DNA of 64,000 nucleotides from Symbiodinium natans (GCA_905221605.1 CAJNDS010000803.1:1-64000), one strand, 5' to 3'; numbered from the stretch's first letter, positions 21,701 through 32,776 are shown. The notes: a model not told the origin generated them from the sequence alone. Numbers and translations: made by a program.

Positions 21701-22824
21701 AGTTGCTGCGGTTTTCTACTGATACTGCTGCGCTACTGACTGCGCTACTGCTACCATAGAGTTCTTTGAGACATGTTGGGGATGCCTTTGGTTCATTTCG
21801 GTTCAACCTTTTTGCGCTTCCCACTCCCCGCCCAGCGCAGCACAGTGCAGATTCGGCCCGACCTAAGAATGCACAGCTGCCACGCCAACATCCACTTTCG
21901 TCCTGATTGGACAGAAGACGCAACCGTACACAGCAGTATGACTGCAATCTCTTCTCGATAATTGTAACACTGGTGGCCAGCTCTGCAATTGTCATGATGG
22001 TTCGGTGTGCGTGTCAGTGAATGCGTGAGTGCAGTTACACCCAAAACAAGCAAAGAATGAGAGGATGCAGGGGAGAAAGACCTGCGTAGTCATCAAGCGA
22101 GCATACAAAGATAAACCGCTCTCGGCATTCTGGTCAGGGCAACAAGTATATGCCAAACTGCCAAACTGTTGAAGGTTGGGAAGTTCAGTGAATTCAAGCG
22201 AGAAGTGATCACCCTCCGAAAAAAGAGAAGGGCTTTCAGAAACAAGGTTTGGCAGAAGCAAAGTGTTGTGTTCAGAAAGGTAGCGTAAATAATTCTGGGG
22301 CAGCGTTGTGGCGCTTACAGCGTAAGTGGTGTCGTCTGCTGCTGCTGCTGCTGCTGCCGCCGCCGCCGCTGCTGCTGCCGCTGCCGCCGCCGCCGCCGCC
22401 GCTGCTGCTGCTGCTGCCGCCGCCGCTGCTGCTGCTGCCGCTGCTGCTTCCGCCGCCGCCGCTGCTGCTGCTGCTACTGCTTTTGCTGCTGCTTCTTTTA
22501 CTGTTGCTGTTTTTTTCCTGTTGCTGCTCTGCTGTTGCTGTTTGTTTTTTTCTGTTGCAGCTGCTGTTGCGGCGGCGGCTGCTGCTGCTGCTGCTGCTGT
22601 TGTTGTTGTTGGTGGTGGTGGTGGTGCTGGCTTAGTGAACTCAAGCGACTCCAGGATTCCAGTTTTGCAAGCTCAGTTGCAAACCCTCCAGAGCCAGGAG
22701 CACCGTGACGCTTGTCACAGGAATGCCTCTGTGGCTGGGAGTTCTGCTGCACGAGGGCACTACTATGCTGGTGGTGCGCCTTCCCCGCTACGGTACATGG
22801 AAGACACGTTCAGGTAGTTACTAG
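10120..22824 (+). CDS. HMA1-like P1B-type (P1B-4) heavy-metal ATPase, multi-exon, 5' end not found
   Basis: Pumps transition-metal cations across a membrane using ATP. HMA1 relatives act in the chloroplast envelope; location here is inferred. Exons joined in phase: ~10120-10207; 10411-~10461 (VVPVDGRI); 10530-~10590 (HLTGEPLP, actuator TGE); ~13425-13510; 14844-14891 (ends ASPC); 14976-15036 (completes [13 protein letters not shown]); 15159-15223; 15285-15354 (junction gives DKTGTLTTG, the phosphorylated Asp); 15387-15500; 15708-?; ~17485-17512; 18903-18975; 19149-19206 (MLTGD); 20419-~20505 (RPEDKLA); 20934-21009 (MVGDGIND); 21066-21107; 21200-21247; 21325-21378; 21508-~21570; 22721-22824 ([13 protein letters not shown], stop TAG). 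SPC in M6 plus HEGTT in M8 is the P1B-4 signature. A weak hydrophobic exon candidate is at ~21667-21712. Missing: M1-M4, the segment between M5 and the SPC helix, parts of the nucleotide-binding domain. No catalytic residue is lost. Confidence 0.88.
10820..10876 (+). repeat. TG microsatellite with terminal G run
   Basis: (TG)n with a short CAC interruption, followed by GGGGGGG. It lies in a putative intron of the metal ATPase gene. Confidence 0.9.
11100..11325 (+). repeat. TG/GTG-rich low-complexity block
   Basis: GTGTGGAG and (GTG)n-like sequence; frames across it are artefacts. Again G/T-rich on the + strand. Confidence 0.85.
11400..13010. repeat. AT-rich island with TA/TATG microsatellites
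   Basis: Sharp drop in GC compared with both flanks. 11400-11740 and 12600-12990 are TATA/TGTATA repeats, including a (TATG)n run at 12704-12745. The core (11760-12560) is non-repetitive AT-rich DNA with two diverged copies of a ~130-bp unit, each ending in GTGTAAGGATT or ATGTAAGGATTG (about 12145-12245 and 12280-12395). No conserved protein is visible; Tyr/Ile-rich frames are artefacts. It lies in a putative ATPase intron. Origin (old mobile element, organelle DNA insertion or satellite) cannot be settled from sequence alone. Confidence 0.85.
13765..13912. repeat. Imperfect inverted repeat, MITE-like
   Basis: ACGGGCTAGT at about 13797 pairs with ACTAGCCCGT at about 13862. Outside it GTGAAGAGA pairs with TCTCTTCAC, and GCATGAATA with TATTCACGC. 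The loop is AT-rich. This looks like a degraded short foldback element; no clear target duplication. Confidence 0.5.
14163..14235 (+). repeat. Isolated copy of the 18.1-18.4 kb satellite unit
   Basis: GAGCATTGTGTTCGCAAG followed by CCCCCCGG and AAGCTTGCTT matches, with changes, the order of blocks in the tandem units at 18085-18420. Confidence 0.5.
17530..17558 (+). repeat. G29 homopolymer
   Basis: Uninterrupted run of 29 G, followed by GGAGGGGG. It sits directly downstream of a putative ATPase exon that ends near 17512. Confidence 0.95.
18085..18420 (+). repeat. Imperfect tandem satellite, ~100-130 bp unit
   Basis: Three to four diverged copies of a block order: CCTGTCCAAACCCCATCATG, GCGAGCATCGTGTTTGCAAA, a G run, a C run, CCGCTGTTT, then AGCGCGAGCTTG. 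Copies start at about 18095, 18190, 18270 and 18375. They lie in a putative ATPase intron. Confidence 0.75.
18463..18535 (+). repeat. Direct repeat of ~29 bp (two copies)
   Basis: TTTCTTACGTACGCTTTAGCCT is followed about 37 bases later by TTTCTCACGCATCCTTTAGCCT. Confidence 0.6.
22322..22622 (+). repeat. CTG/CCG trinucleotide array
   Basis: About 300 bp of imperfect (CTG)n and (CCG)n, with T-rich interruptions at 22480-22560 and ending in (GGT)n. It can be read as poly-Leu or poly-Ala on +, or poly-Gln on the other strand, but it lies between ATPase exons and is best read as intron. A GTAAGT word sits at its 5' edge (22322). Confidence 0.9.
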
Positions 22825-23602
22825 TACCACCGGGGTTCAGTGTCAGGCTTGGTTGGGCTTTTTGAGTATTGCATGACTTTGACATCACCGCCCAGCAGGG
22901 GTTAAACAGCCTGCGCCTGTTTTCGAACATGCGGACAACGCCGCAGCCTCAGCGGCGGGTCTTCAAACTTCCGAAAAGACTGCAGAGCCTCAGCATTGAG
23001 ACGTTCCGATGGGCACGACACGTGTCATGAGGTGGCGTCCGCCCTTCAGCCGCTTTCGGAGGAAGCGCTGATACTCGTAGCACATGACTGAGGGGTGGAC
23101 AATCTCAATAGTACTTCGCTTCCTTTGCTGCAGCCTGACCAGCAGGCCTCAGCTCAAGCATTCTGCACGGGTTTTCCGGACACCGCAAGCGTTTGCTGGT
23201 GAATTCGCTGTCCCGTAGCAAAGCTACTACTGGCGTGTGCCAACATTCCATTAAGAATGTAAGCGTCAAAAAGACGTCAAACATTGAACGATGTTGAAAG
23301 CAAAGCTGGCAAGAAACTCAAGGAGTCTTAGCCGCGTGTATTATGCAGCCTTGAAGCTTTGTAACCTTTGTTATGCCTGTATTCCCGATGTCCAGTGTCG
23401 CAAGTGCATCGCAGGTGGGGCGTACCCTCAGGACATGAAAAATCAGGCAGGCTTGTGGGCCAGGGTTACTGTAGACAGGCGGAAACCAATGCCACCATCA
23501 TGAGATATCGAGGCTATGATAACATCACTATAACATCGAAGGTTGTGGCAAAGCGGCAAAGCCAGAGACTTGAGTTGGAGATCTGAGGTGCAAGTACTGT
23601 CC

Positions 23603-23746
23603 ATGGCAGATGCTGCCGCCCTCTTAGAGGAAAAAGCAGAGGACGAGAGCACAGTCACAAGTCGCTGTTCCCGGTTGTCCAGCGCAACTAATGGGAGAAC
23701 ACGACTGTGCCCACTTTGCTCACAATCTGGCTTCCTCCTTTTGTAG
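23603..23746 (+). CDS. Possible first exon of a new gene (ATG-led, unassigned)
   Basis: An ATG opens a frame with an acidic, helical N-terminus (MADAAALLEEKAEDESTV) and a CPLC word near its end. It is the first coding-like stretch after the metal ATPase stop and before the BTB-like exon at 25.3 kb, so it may start that gene. No family is recognisable, and its splice donor is not fixed. Confidence 0.3.
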   Translation: MADAAALLEEKAEDESTVTSRCSRLSSATNGRTRLCPLCSQSGFLLL

Positions 23747-25297
23747 TGCACCGTCAATAGGTTGTTGGAATTTGTTGGATGAAGGTGTTGAGTGAATGGT
23801 GCGAGATCATTCAAGTGTAACTTGAGAGTTCATCCCATCTGATGTGTCTTCAAGCACGATTCAGTAGAAGAGCGCCGGACGCAGCGAACGAGCGACTGTG
23901 GTGGGTAGGTGGTGCCGCGTCTCTATACTTGAAGACGGCTCCCCGCTCGGCAGTTGCGCAAAGGGGGGTCCTGCCAAAGGCAGGAACGGCAAGAACGACA
24001 AAGCCAGGCCATCCGTACCCGACATCCTCGCTCCAACCGCGTTTCGTGGTTGCGGGATCGGGTGCATGGACATTGAGAGGCCTAAGCATCCTCGCCAAGG
24101 GGCGAGATGCTTGTAGTGACTCCTTCTGCGGCATAACACAAGCGGCAGCTCTCTACGAGTTCTCCACCTAAACGCCGGCCTCCTCGTTTTGCAACACCCA
24201 AGAGGCCCACGAGGCAACCACGAGGCACCACGAGAGACACAAGGGAGCATGATTGCCCATCTTGCACTGTGGGTGAAAAAAGCGTTGACAGAAATCAGCA
24301 AGAGCGAGCTGAGGTCCGCGATTGCAATAAGTTCATGTCCATGCAAGAAATGTCCAGGCACGGCGGCTGTTGACCATTGATGCACGAATTAGCGCTACTA
24401 CTTGTTGACAAGTGAAGGAAAGGCCAAGACTCCAAACACTCACGGAGGCTGAATTTTCACGAGCCCATGCGATCGGGTGAAGGGATGTGGCAGAAGGCAG
24501 TGCAGGGAAGACAGTGCAGCACACAAGACGAACAAGAGAAACGAACTGCGCTGCAGACTTTGGATTTGGGACCGGGTGTGAGGTCACAGCGGTCACTGTA
24601 CGACGTGCCCAGGGGCAGTTCTGATCTCCTTCAGCTTCCTCGAACATGCCCGGCTCAACACCTTCAACTTATTCTTTGTGACACATTTAGCTAATGAACA
24701 TGGCTGCGCGATCCTACCTCAGGCTGTTTGGCAGGATCCACTTATGGTTCCATTGGCTCCTGTAGCAAACGGCCGCTGTGCTGCAAAGGATTGCAAAGGA
24801 TTGCAAAGGCGTGGCATGTTTAGCAACGTGTTCGCAACGTGTTCGCAACGTGTCAGCTGAGGTTGGCAGTTCCAAGGGACCATGCCCGGCAGAGCGGCTC
24901 GGAGAGATAAGCCAATTCTGCATTTCTGGCCGAGCCGCAACACTAAGAATATACAGCGACTTTAAAAAGCGATGTTGGAACGCCTGAAAGCTAATTCAAC
25001 ATGAAGCCTCCGCAGTCAAAAGCAAGTTAGGGCATGTCATAGTCCCTTGAGTGGCACAATTTGTTGAAAGCTCTTGGTTTCAAGCAGAATCTGCGCTGTT
25101 GATGTGATGCCACGCTGAGGAGGTGAAAGGGCTTCGATATGCCGTGAACAGTCGCTGAGTCGGACCTCCAGGAGCACTCAGCAAGCACTCAGCATGTCTG
25201 AGCTTGCAACGCCTGACTCGGCCGGACAGTTCAAGAAGAATCAACTGTTTTTCCCGTCGAAGGCCACAAGCTGCCTCGGAGCTTCTTGTTGGAATAG

Positions 25298-25390
25298 GTG
25301 GGATTCACGGTGGGATGCATGCTGATGCAGTGTTCACTGTGAATGGGAGGGTGCCATCCTTTCCTGCACATGCCTTGCTGTTATGTGCTG
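25298..25390 (+). CDS. BTB/POZ-domain-like exon
   Basis: The exon is bounded by AG|G on the left and a GTGAGG donor on the right. Its translation contains ADAVFTVNGR, PSFPAHALLLCA, which matches the start of BTB domains (D-V-x-F-x-V-x-G-x-x-F-P-A-H-x-x-x-L). BTB domains form dimers and often recruit substrates to cullin-3 ubiquitin ligases. Only this strand-helix portion is visible; the exons for the remaining domain were not found. Upstream 23603-23746 may be the start of the same gene. Short, so a chance match is possible. Confidence 0.45.
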
Positions 25391-26321
25391 GTGAGGACCT
25401 CATAATAGGAAGCACATGAGGCACAACATAAACAACAGCACATATCAAGAGCATCCAACAAGCAGCCGGATCTGCCACACACATCAATATACACGACAGA
25501 AGCATACAGCGGGCGCAAGCTTCTGCAGCACTTCCCACCGAAGCCGAGATGTCCCAAGCTTAGAGCAGAATGGAATTGGGACAGACAGGGAGTCTTGATC
25601 TCGATGGGTCTTGCTGCTGCCACGTCAAGGCCCCATGCCACTTCAAGGCAAGCGGAAGGGACCGGTCTGACAGCTGGGGTCAGGCGCTGATCACTTTGCT
25701 GAATGGACATGGTGGGCATAAACCGTGAACGTATTTCGCGTGCGATCGCGCGAGCGGTTGGTGTTTTGTGCATCTTGTGCTGCTCTTCCTTGCCAGAACC
25801 TCTTCTCTGCTTCATACCGCGGGTCTGCGAACACTCAAGCATTAAGTTGCTAGAATATTTTGAAGGTTTTGGGTCCGCGAAGCAGAGCATACAATCTGGC
25901 TTCTGATGGTGTTGATGTTCAAGTGGCCTGAGATCACTGACATCTTGGCGAACTGGGATCAGGTCCTGCAGGTCACGAGTGAGTCCTGTGAGTCTTGTGC
26001 TGCATTGCAGCAACAGCTTTTTTTAACGAGTTTTACCCCTGGTGCAGTCTTTGGATCGAGTGCAAGCTTACACAGCTGCTCGCACCAATGAGACTGCTAC
26101 ACGGCTGGAGCCTTGGCAAGGCCTGTTGCTGGCACGTACAGCGGCACGTGCGCCCCTTCAAAAGCACGAGTCTTTTTTTTGGCACGATCCCGAGGCTGAC
26201 AGAGATATGTAAAGCTGAGCGCTTGGGCCCTCAACATCCTTCAACGCTGCAATTGAGCCTCGTTTAGCCACACGTCAATTTGGCCAGCCGAGGTCCGCCT
26301 CTTTTTGGCGAAAGTTCGGAG

Positions 26322-29300
26322 GCTCTGCGATGGCAGGCCCAGCAGAAGAGGTCGCCAAGACGGAGAGAGATGCGAGGACAGTAGCCAATGCTCAGCAGGT
26401 GTTTCTTGCAAGCGTTGGTGACCTCTGCATTTCAAATAGGCTTTCCTTAAGAAAATGTTGTCTCAGGAATGCTGCCTAATTTGGAGCAGGCGCGGGTCAA
26501 CCAGCCGGATGCCATCACGCACCTTCGTGCCATGCTTTCAGGAGTCGGCCGCTCTGGCAGCTCATCAAGCTACAGACAGGACTGCAGGCACAATGTGGGG
26601 GGGGGGGGGGGGGGTTGCTGTAGAAAATTCGGGCAGCGGCAGAGGATACACATGCCTTGTTAAATGAGCATCGTGACCCAGCTCTCCGATAATGCGTATT
26701 GCCGCTAGTAATGCCCATAAAACGAAGCATGGGACATGGGGAAGGGGATCGTTACCAGAGTTGTGGGAGCTGTGGGCTCGGATAACATAGTTGGAACATA
26801 GCTTATGACTCCACGGCTTGCAAGATCGGGATCTGCGGCAGCCGCGGCAGATGCAGCAGCTCCTGGAGCGCTTCGAAAAACACCTTGCAAAGCAGGCAAG
26901 TGCCCACAGTCCCTTTTGGTGCGTAGTTGAAACATTGAGTGCCAAATTCCTCCATTTTTTCTGCAAGCCCGGGTTGAACGTGACACGGCTTCAGGCAAGG
27001 GAGCAGTTGCTGGAAAGTGTCTTCGCGTTGTGGCGAGAGGCCCGCCCGCTGAAGCATATGTCTGCAACGTAAGAGCGGTGAACTGCTGACCTTCACGGTC
27101 ACGACTGATATGTCGCATAATTCGACGGCGCCCAGCTGGAAGAGCTCAATGGCAAAAGGTATGCAGTCGAAGACGGACAGAAGACAGCCACAAAGAGGGC
27201 AAGGCGCGCAGCCAGCATGCAGTCCTTTTCGGTTTGCAAGGCTTTGCATCGACGAAGAACGCATGAGGCTTGGGTGGACCGTGTCACGGCGTCCCTGGAA
27301 CAGGAGCGTCAAGCTGTGTCAAGGTGCCATGGGAGTGTGTGCCATGCATATGTATATAAGCATGCATACATATCCACACGTAGTCCACACATGTTACTAG
27401 CATCTTCTAGCGAATGAGTCAAAGCTTGAGTTCTCAAATGGCAGGCTCTGCAGGCAACGCCGTGAACGTTGTGAGGCGGCTTTGCGCTCCTGGCAGGAGG
27501 CACCTCTCCCTCCTCTCCCTCCTCTCTCTCTCTCTCGCGCTCTCCCTCCTCCTTATGTATATAGTATACGGTTCCTGGGAAAGCATGTATGTTTCCCTTC
27601 GAGTTTTTTCGCGCTGGTGCCTCACAACATCTCTGCACGTGCGAGGTTCAGCAGCGACTACTGATCAGTAGCGTGTTCAACGCAGCTTGGACAAGGTTCA
27701 GAGTAGAAGCCATTCAGCATTTGTAATGATGACAGCAGTGCTTGGTGTTGGGCTCCTGCATCACAAGCATGGTATAGTATAGCACGGCGCATCACAGCGA
27801 AGCATTGGGCCATTGAGGCATGGACAGCGGTTCAGAAACATGCTTGCGACGAAGTGCGGGAGCTGGCACATCTCAACCAGGCCACTGGCTGCAGAATTGT
27901 AGAAGTCGGTACTGTACACAACGAAAACACACCTGCCAGGACGAGGAAGTCCGCAAACTACGCAGCGGCATGCTGAGGGAGCTGCTACCATATGACTTGC
28001 TTCAATGTCCAGAGAGTGCATGGATGTGACGCGAGCGCAATGGAGTCAGAAGGCAGAGCCAATATGAGCTGATCCATCCAACCTGCAAGCTGCAAGGTGA
28101 GCTGGAAGTATCAAGGGCTGCTCAAGAGGAGACCGAGGCGCTGCGGCATCTTGTGGCATGCTGCAACGTCTTGCGAGGTTTGCACGGCCAAAGATTAATT
28201 GACTGCAAGCGCCTGCGATGTGGTATGTGAGGGTTGAGCTGGTGGGGTGTCCAAAGGTGTCCCAGGGGGGTCCTAGTTGGCGACAACCGCTTGCTGGTAT
28301 GTCGCCAAAGTGGGAGCCAGCTACGATGAGTCCTGACCGCAACATGAGGAAGACCCTTGGGCAAAATCATCCAAAGAAGGAACCAGAGGTGGCGAGACAG
28401 GCAAAATTTGCTGGCAACACAATCCAGCAACGAAGAGCTGGAGGTTGACATACAGAGACGCAAGCGGGCTTCGGGCTTCGGACTTCAGACCCCAACTGCG
28501 CGAAACCGCGAAGGACGGAGTTGCGCTTACCTCCCCTTCCGCAGATCGGGTTGCGCTCCCTGAAGCGACTTGACGGCCGAGGCGAATGTAGCACAAAGCG
28601 GCCTGCGCATGGCCTGCCAGACCCCGGGCGGAGGCAGCGTGGGGTTCGGGAAAAGCCTCTCTCGTCAGCAATGCTACACAAGAGGTCCATAGGAGTCCAT
28701 AGTCGACAAAAGCACCCCACAAAGGTTTCAGGAGGTCCGAAGGGGTCCACTTGGGTCCATACCATGGAAGGGTGGTTTCACAGCGGTCCTTCAAAGGATC
28801 CACTTCCGCTTGCGTCCATAAAGCATCCATAGGCCGTCTCCCAAGTTACGATTTGACTGCCCCTGTGGGGCTCCAGCGGAGTATTGCTTGTACAACTGTG
28901 TAAGTATAAGCATCACGGTCCTGCTCCTTGCGCGAGCTTCACCGATTCATCGTCGACGAAATGTTCCACGTGTCGGATGGGCAGCATGCGCCTCCCCCGA
29001 TCCCAGGTTCAAGCCGAGGAGAAACGAAGGATCGATGATGTTCGCCCCCTCCAGCCCATCGAGGGTGGCCAGCATTGCCTTTTGGAAAGGCCGGCACGTA
29101 TCAGCAGGAATACCGGCAGGAGCAAGCCGAAAACGAAGGGCCCGCTGCCCACAATCCGGCAAGGGAGTAACCAGGCAAAAGAAGGACCTTTTTTGGGGAG
29201 GGGTCGCCTGTTGGGGCCTTCGAGAACGGGCGTCCTTCCCTTTTGTGGTCGTGAATATTTGTCAAGCTTTGTTAGTGCGAGGCTCTGGCAGCTCAGCGTT

Positions 29301-30229
29301 TGGAGTTCCTCACCAAGGCTGAGGAGGCTCCTTGACACCCCGCGTTTGCGGCAAGTGGAAGTGCATTCATTACTCTGAGAGTGCCAGAGTCGTATAGCCA
29401 TCTCAACTTTCAATAGTCATGAAGGAGGGAGAGAAGATGAAGGGAGAGATCCTCTGGCCCCTAGAAAGAGAGAAAAGAGCGCTCAGCTCATCCTGTCAGA
29501 GTTTTCTCAACTAAGGCAGCAGAGGTGGCTAGAGCCCAGACACGCAGCTTGCAAGCAACGGCCGAACAGACAACAGCCGAATTGCTGACTGCCAGGACTC
29601 AGTTGAGCGAAGCACAGCAGAACCTCTGCAAAGCTGAAGCAGAGCTGACTGCTGCTCAACAGGCCTGCCACACTGCTCAGGAGCAGCAAACAGCTACTGA
29701 GAAGCAACTTCTGCAGCTACGAACAGCTTCCTCCAGGGAGAGCGCATCCGAGTCGCACAGGCTACTGACGGATTTGACAATCAAGTTGGCACAAGCTGAA
29801 GCAGATACTGCAGAAGCCAGGACCCACGCAAGCCAAAGCAATGCTGAGACGCAGCATTTGCATGCTGCACTGGCTGATGCACGACGTGAGCTGGAGATTG
29901 TTTATGGCCTCCTCTCGAACTCTGAAGGGGCTCATCAAGACACGCTGCGCCACCTCAAGGGAACCATCAGGGATCGCGAGCTTGCGATGGCACACTTGCG
30001 CCATCTTCTGGAAAGATTGCGTGAGCCGCCGTCACCCACGAAGGAGGATGAAGACCTGAAGAGGCGAGCAGCGGATACTCCCTCGGTCAGCACGCCTGGG
30101 ATTCAGTCCTGCTTGAGCTTGCCGAGCCTCTCAACAGTGTCCTCCCCACAGAGCGTGCAAACGGTCAAGAGCAGGACAGGCAAAGATATCGAAGACCGCA
30201 AAAAACGGTGGAGTGCCAACTGGCACTAG
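26322..30229 (+). CDS. Coiled-coil protein gene, multi-exon
   Basis: A series of helical, charged exons runs in the same direction: 26322-26398 (possible start ATG at 26330; EEVAKTERDARTVANAQQ); ~26866-26880 or wider (QLLERFEKHLAKQ, donor GCAAGT); ~26975-27070 (LQAREQLLESV, donor GTAAGA); 27136-27323 (LEELNGKRY..., ends before GTGCC); ~27415-27500; ~27812-27890; 28097-28177 (ELEVSRAAQEETEALRHL); and a long last exon 29516-30229. The last exon encodes about 165 residues of heptad-rich Ala/Gln/Glu/Leu coiled coil, then a Ser/Pro-rich tail ending SANWH and TAG. No enzyme or motor domain is visible, so the role is unknown (structural or scaffold, by inference). The long exon is secure; linkage of the small exons into one gene is a guess. 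Confidence 0.55.
26597..26614 (+). repeat. G18 homopolymer
   Basis: Uninterrupted G run on the + strand between two coding-like exons. Confidence 0.95.
27510..27560 (+). repeat. TC-rich simple repeat
   Basis: CTCCCTCCTCTCTCTCTC-type pyrimidine tract. Confidence 0.85.
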
Positions 30230-30555
30230 CAGTGGGCCGTTTTCGGCTGCTACTCGGTCGATCGTTCCAAGGCAAATTCCATAATTCTGTCTTGCTTCCA
30301 AGTACTGCAAAGCATCACTTGGTTGCAGTGTCACTCATGCATACTCGACCTTATTTCGTGTGGAGATGTGCATGCACCTGGCATCTGATGCTTTGAGTGC
30401 CTGCAGCTGATCGGCTGTCACTCCGGTGACCGGTGAACGTTGGTTTGACAGGTGCCGTGCTCAAGAAGACCCTGCAGCTGCAGGCCACCTTCGAGCAAGG
30501 CCGGCGAGTAAAGTGGTCCTGAACTGCAGCAGTATTGCAGCTGCTCTGCAGGCTC

Positions 30556-30690
30556 GTGTGTGTGTGTGTGTGTGTGTGTCTCTGTGTCTGTGTCTGTGTC
30601 TGTGTCTGTGTCTGTGTCTGTGTGTGTGTGTGTGTGTGCGCGTGTGTGTGTGCGTGTGTTATGGATGTGTGTGTGTGTGTGTCGTATAAG
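30556..30690 (+). repeat. TG/TCTG microsatellite
   Basis: (TG)n, then (TGTGTC)n, then (TG)n; all G/T on the + strand. Val/Cys-rich frames are artefacts. Confidence 0.95.
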
Positions 30691-30699
30691 TCGACCCGC

Positions 30700-32200
30700 G
30701 CCGCTCATGCACATCGAACAAGGCCAGCATTTTTCTAGTGAGTCTTTGGTTGAATCCAGGCTGCGGACAAGTTCAAGCTGTGATCCTGCACAAACTCACC
30801 AGAATATACTGCGAGTTCACAGAGCGCATGTTTGTGCATCAGCCAAGTTCGTCACAAACTTGGCGAAGCAGTCGTTCAACGATTAAGTGCTATGTGATGC
30901 AATTTGCTGTTTTTGTGAACTTGCAGTACTTGTAAGTAAATTCGATGTCTTTGTTCCTTGCATGGCTTGAGTTTTATGCACGCTTGCGAAATGTAATGGC
31001 GTTGATAAAACGGGCGACTGAGCCTAAAGGCACACGACAGCGCCAGCCCAAGTATTGCACATGATGGTATTTGCATGTCGCGCATTGGGCCTCTGCACGT
31101 TTCCTCGCTCGAGTTGCACAGTTGCATCACAGTTGCAGTAGCTCACCAGCTCAGACTTATAAACAAACCTTTGCAGTGGGGAGACAACATCTCAGTATGT
31201 GCAGCGGAGCGAGTCCGTAGCTTCATGGCCGCCGAACTCGTCCATTTCTGCACGCCAAAGCGACCACGACCCTATGTCTTGCGGCAAAGGTCGTGCCAGC
31301 CTCATCACTGTGAGAGATGTACAGCCGCCTGGGGATGTGCCAACATCTTTAGCCTTAAAGGAGAGAAGTACTTATGCCTGTCAAGCTAGTTGTAATCTAT
31401 GTCGACAAGGACAATGGATTCGGGATGTTGTGTGCGGCCATCGTGCCATGACGACTACCGGAGGAAGCTGCGCCCTCAGGTGGCAGTGGATGCTGAGCAG
31501 TTTGATTGCAGGCTGCCCGTGTCTTATTCCTGCAATGCAAGCACGCGTTGCGTATTTGTAGAAGTAGTTGCTCGAGCGAACTTTGTATCTGTAGTGTCCC
31601 AGTGCTTCAACACAAAGACGCAGTTCTGCTAAACCGTCAGATGCTGCTCCTACCAGATTCAGGGGTAGGTTATGGTAGGTTCAGCATCGAAGGGTAGGGC
31701 CCTTCCCATCTCCGAGTGGCGTTCGTGAGGGTGGCATGTAAATGTGTTGTCCTGAATGTAGGCCTCCCCTCCGTTGTACACTCCCGATAGGATGTAGATG
31801 TAGTGGTAGGGCCATTGGTAGTTCGACTCATCCGACTCTTGCACATGCTTCTGCCAAGGCACCTGGGATGCTGCGTGGGGTTCCGAGTTGCCAGAAGCGG
31901 TGTAGGGTTCAAGCAGGTAAAGATGGAGGCTGGCAATGGCAATCAATGGCAGCATCAGGAGACTTCCAGTAAAGAACTGAAGACTCCCCGGCGCACTTCA
32001 TCTACTCCAAAGCCAGGTTTTGCCTTTGCGACTTCCTCGAGACTGAGCTCTGCGCTTGGCGGGCTGTGTCAATCCTTAACCCGAGCTCAACGAATCTACA
32101 GCTTGAAGAAGTGAACACTACACTTTGCAACAACCGATAAAGGTGGTCAGATCTTCATCCCCTCCTGGTCACTGGCTGCAGCCGCGCTCTGACCTTAATA
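30700..32200. other. Unassigned sequence with short frames
   Basis: No conserved motif seen. It may contain 5' exons of the methyltransferase-like gene that follows, but none could be fixed by splice phase. Confidence 0.4.
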
Positions 32201-32218
32201 ACTGGTATTTGTTGCCAG

Positions 32219-32490
32219 CTGATGTGGACCTTGAAGATTGTATTGGAGAAATGGTCCGGAAGGCTCACGCTGTTGTTTATTCAGGTCCCGCACATCATCG
32301 AACTTGGATCTGGAACTGGCTGGCAGCATTCTCTGAGCATCCGGTGCTGTCCATGCTTTCTCTCATGCTTTGTAAAGCGCGACTTGTACAATGTACAGAT
32401 GTACACAGGCTTGGAATGACTTTGGCGCGGAATCTCGTGGCGAATGGGAGTCCTGGCAGCGTCTGCCTGACTGAGCAGGACCTTTGCTGA
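32219..32490 (+). pseudogene. METTL21-like class I methyltransferase fragment with apparent frameshift
   Basis: A short exon at 32219-~32257 encodes LMWTLKIVLEKW, placed like the W-x-x-x-x-x-L segment that precedes motif I in METTL21-type lysine methyltransferases. After an AG|G acceptor at 32285 comes VPHIIELGSGTG, the SAM-binding glycine loop. The continuation (LAAFSEHPVLSML, then LVQCTDVHRLG and LARNLVANG, matching the post-motif I TD...L..N...N pattern) is in another frame, shifted by one base at about 32318-32320. No AG/GT pair can explain the shift unless the intron is tiny. So this is a decayed copy, a sequencing error or an unusual micro-intron. Downstream catalytic exons were not found. 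Confidence 0.5.
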
Positions 32491-32495
32491 CCACG

Positions 32496-32595
32496 TAACA
32501 CCACAACGCTAACACCACAACGCTAACACCACAACGCTAACACCACAACGCTAACACCACAACGCTAACACCACAACGAAACACCACAACACCGC
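32496..32595 (+). repeat. 14-bp tandem repeat (TAACACCACAACGC)n
   Basis: Five perfect copies and one or two diverged ones. There are no spacers, so it is not a CRISPR array. Confidence 0.95.
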
Positions 32596-32759
32596 AACTT
32601 ACCCGACTGTGACTGTTCATTCGCCTTGGCCCCAGCCGTGAGGCATCAGAGGATCACATAGGGACCCCTTGGTTCCCCTCGTCTAATGTTGCGTGTCCCC
32701 CCTGCTAAGCAACTGGGAACCGGGTTCCTCGGCTTGACCTAGGGGCAGGGGGATGCAGT

Positions 32760-32776
32760 GGGGGGGGGGGGGGGGG
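32760..32776 (+). repeat. G17 homopolymer
   Basis: Uninterrupted G run on the + strand. Confidence 0.95.

Noticed and set aside
22326-22817. Poly-Ala/poly-Leu protein
   Set aside because: The CTG/CCG array lies between ATPase exons, and the real coding at 22721-22824 uses a different frame ([13 protein letters not shown]).
32496-32595. CRISPR-like array
   Set aside because: Fourteen-base units are head to tail with no spacers, in eukaryotic DNA.
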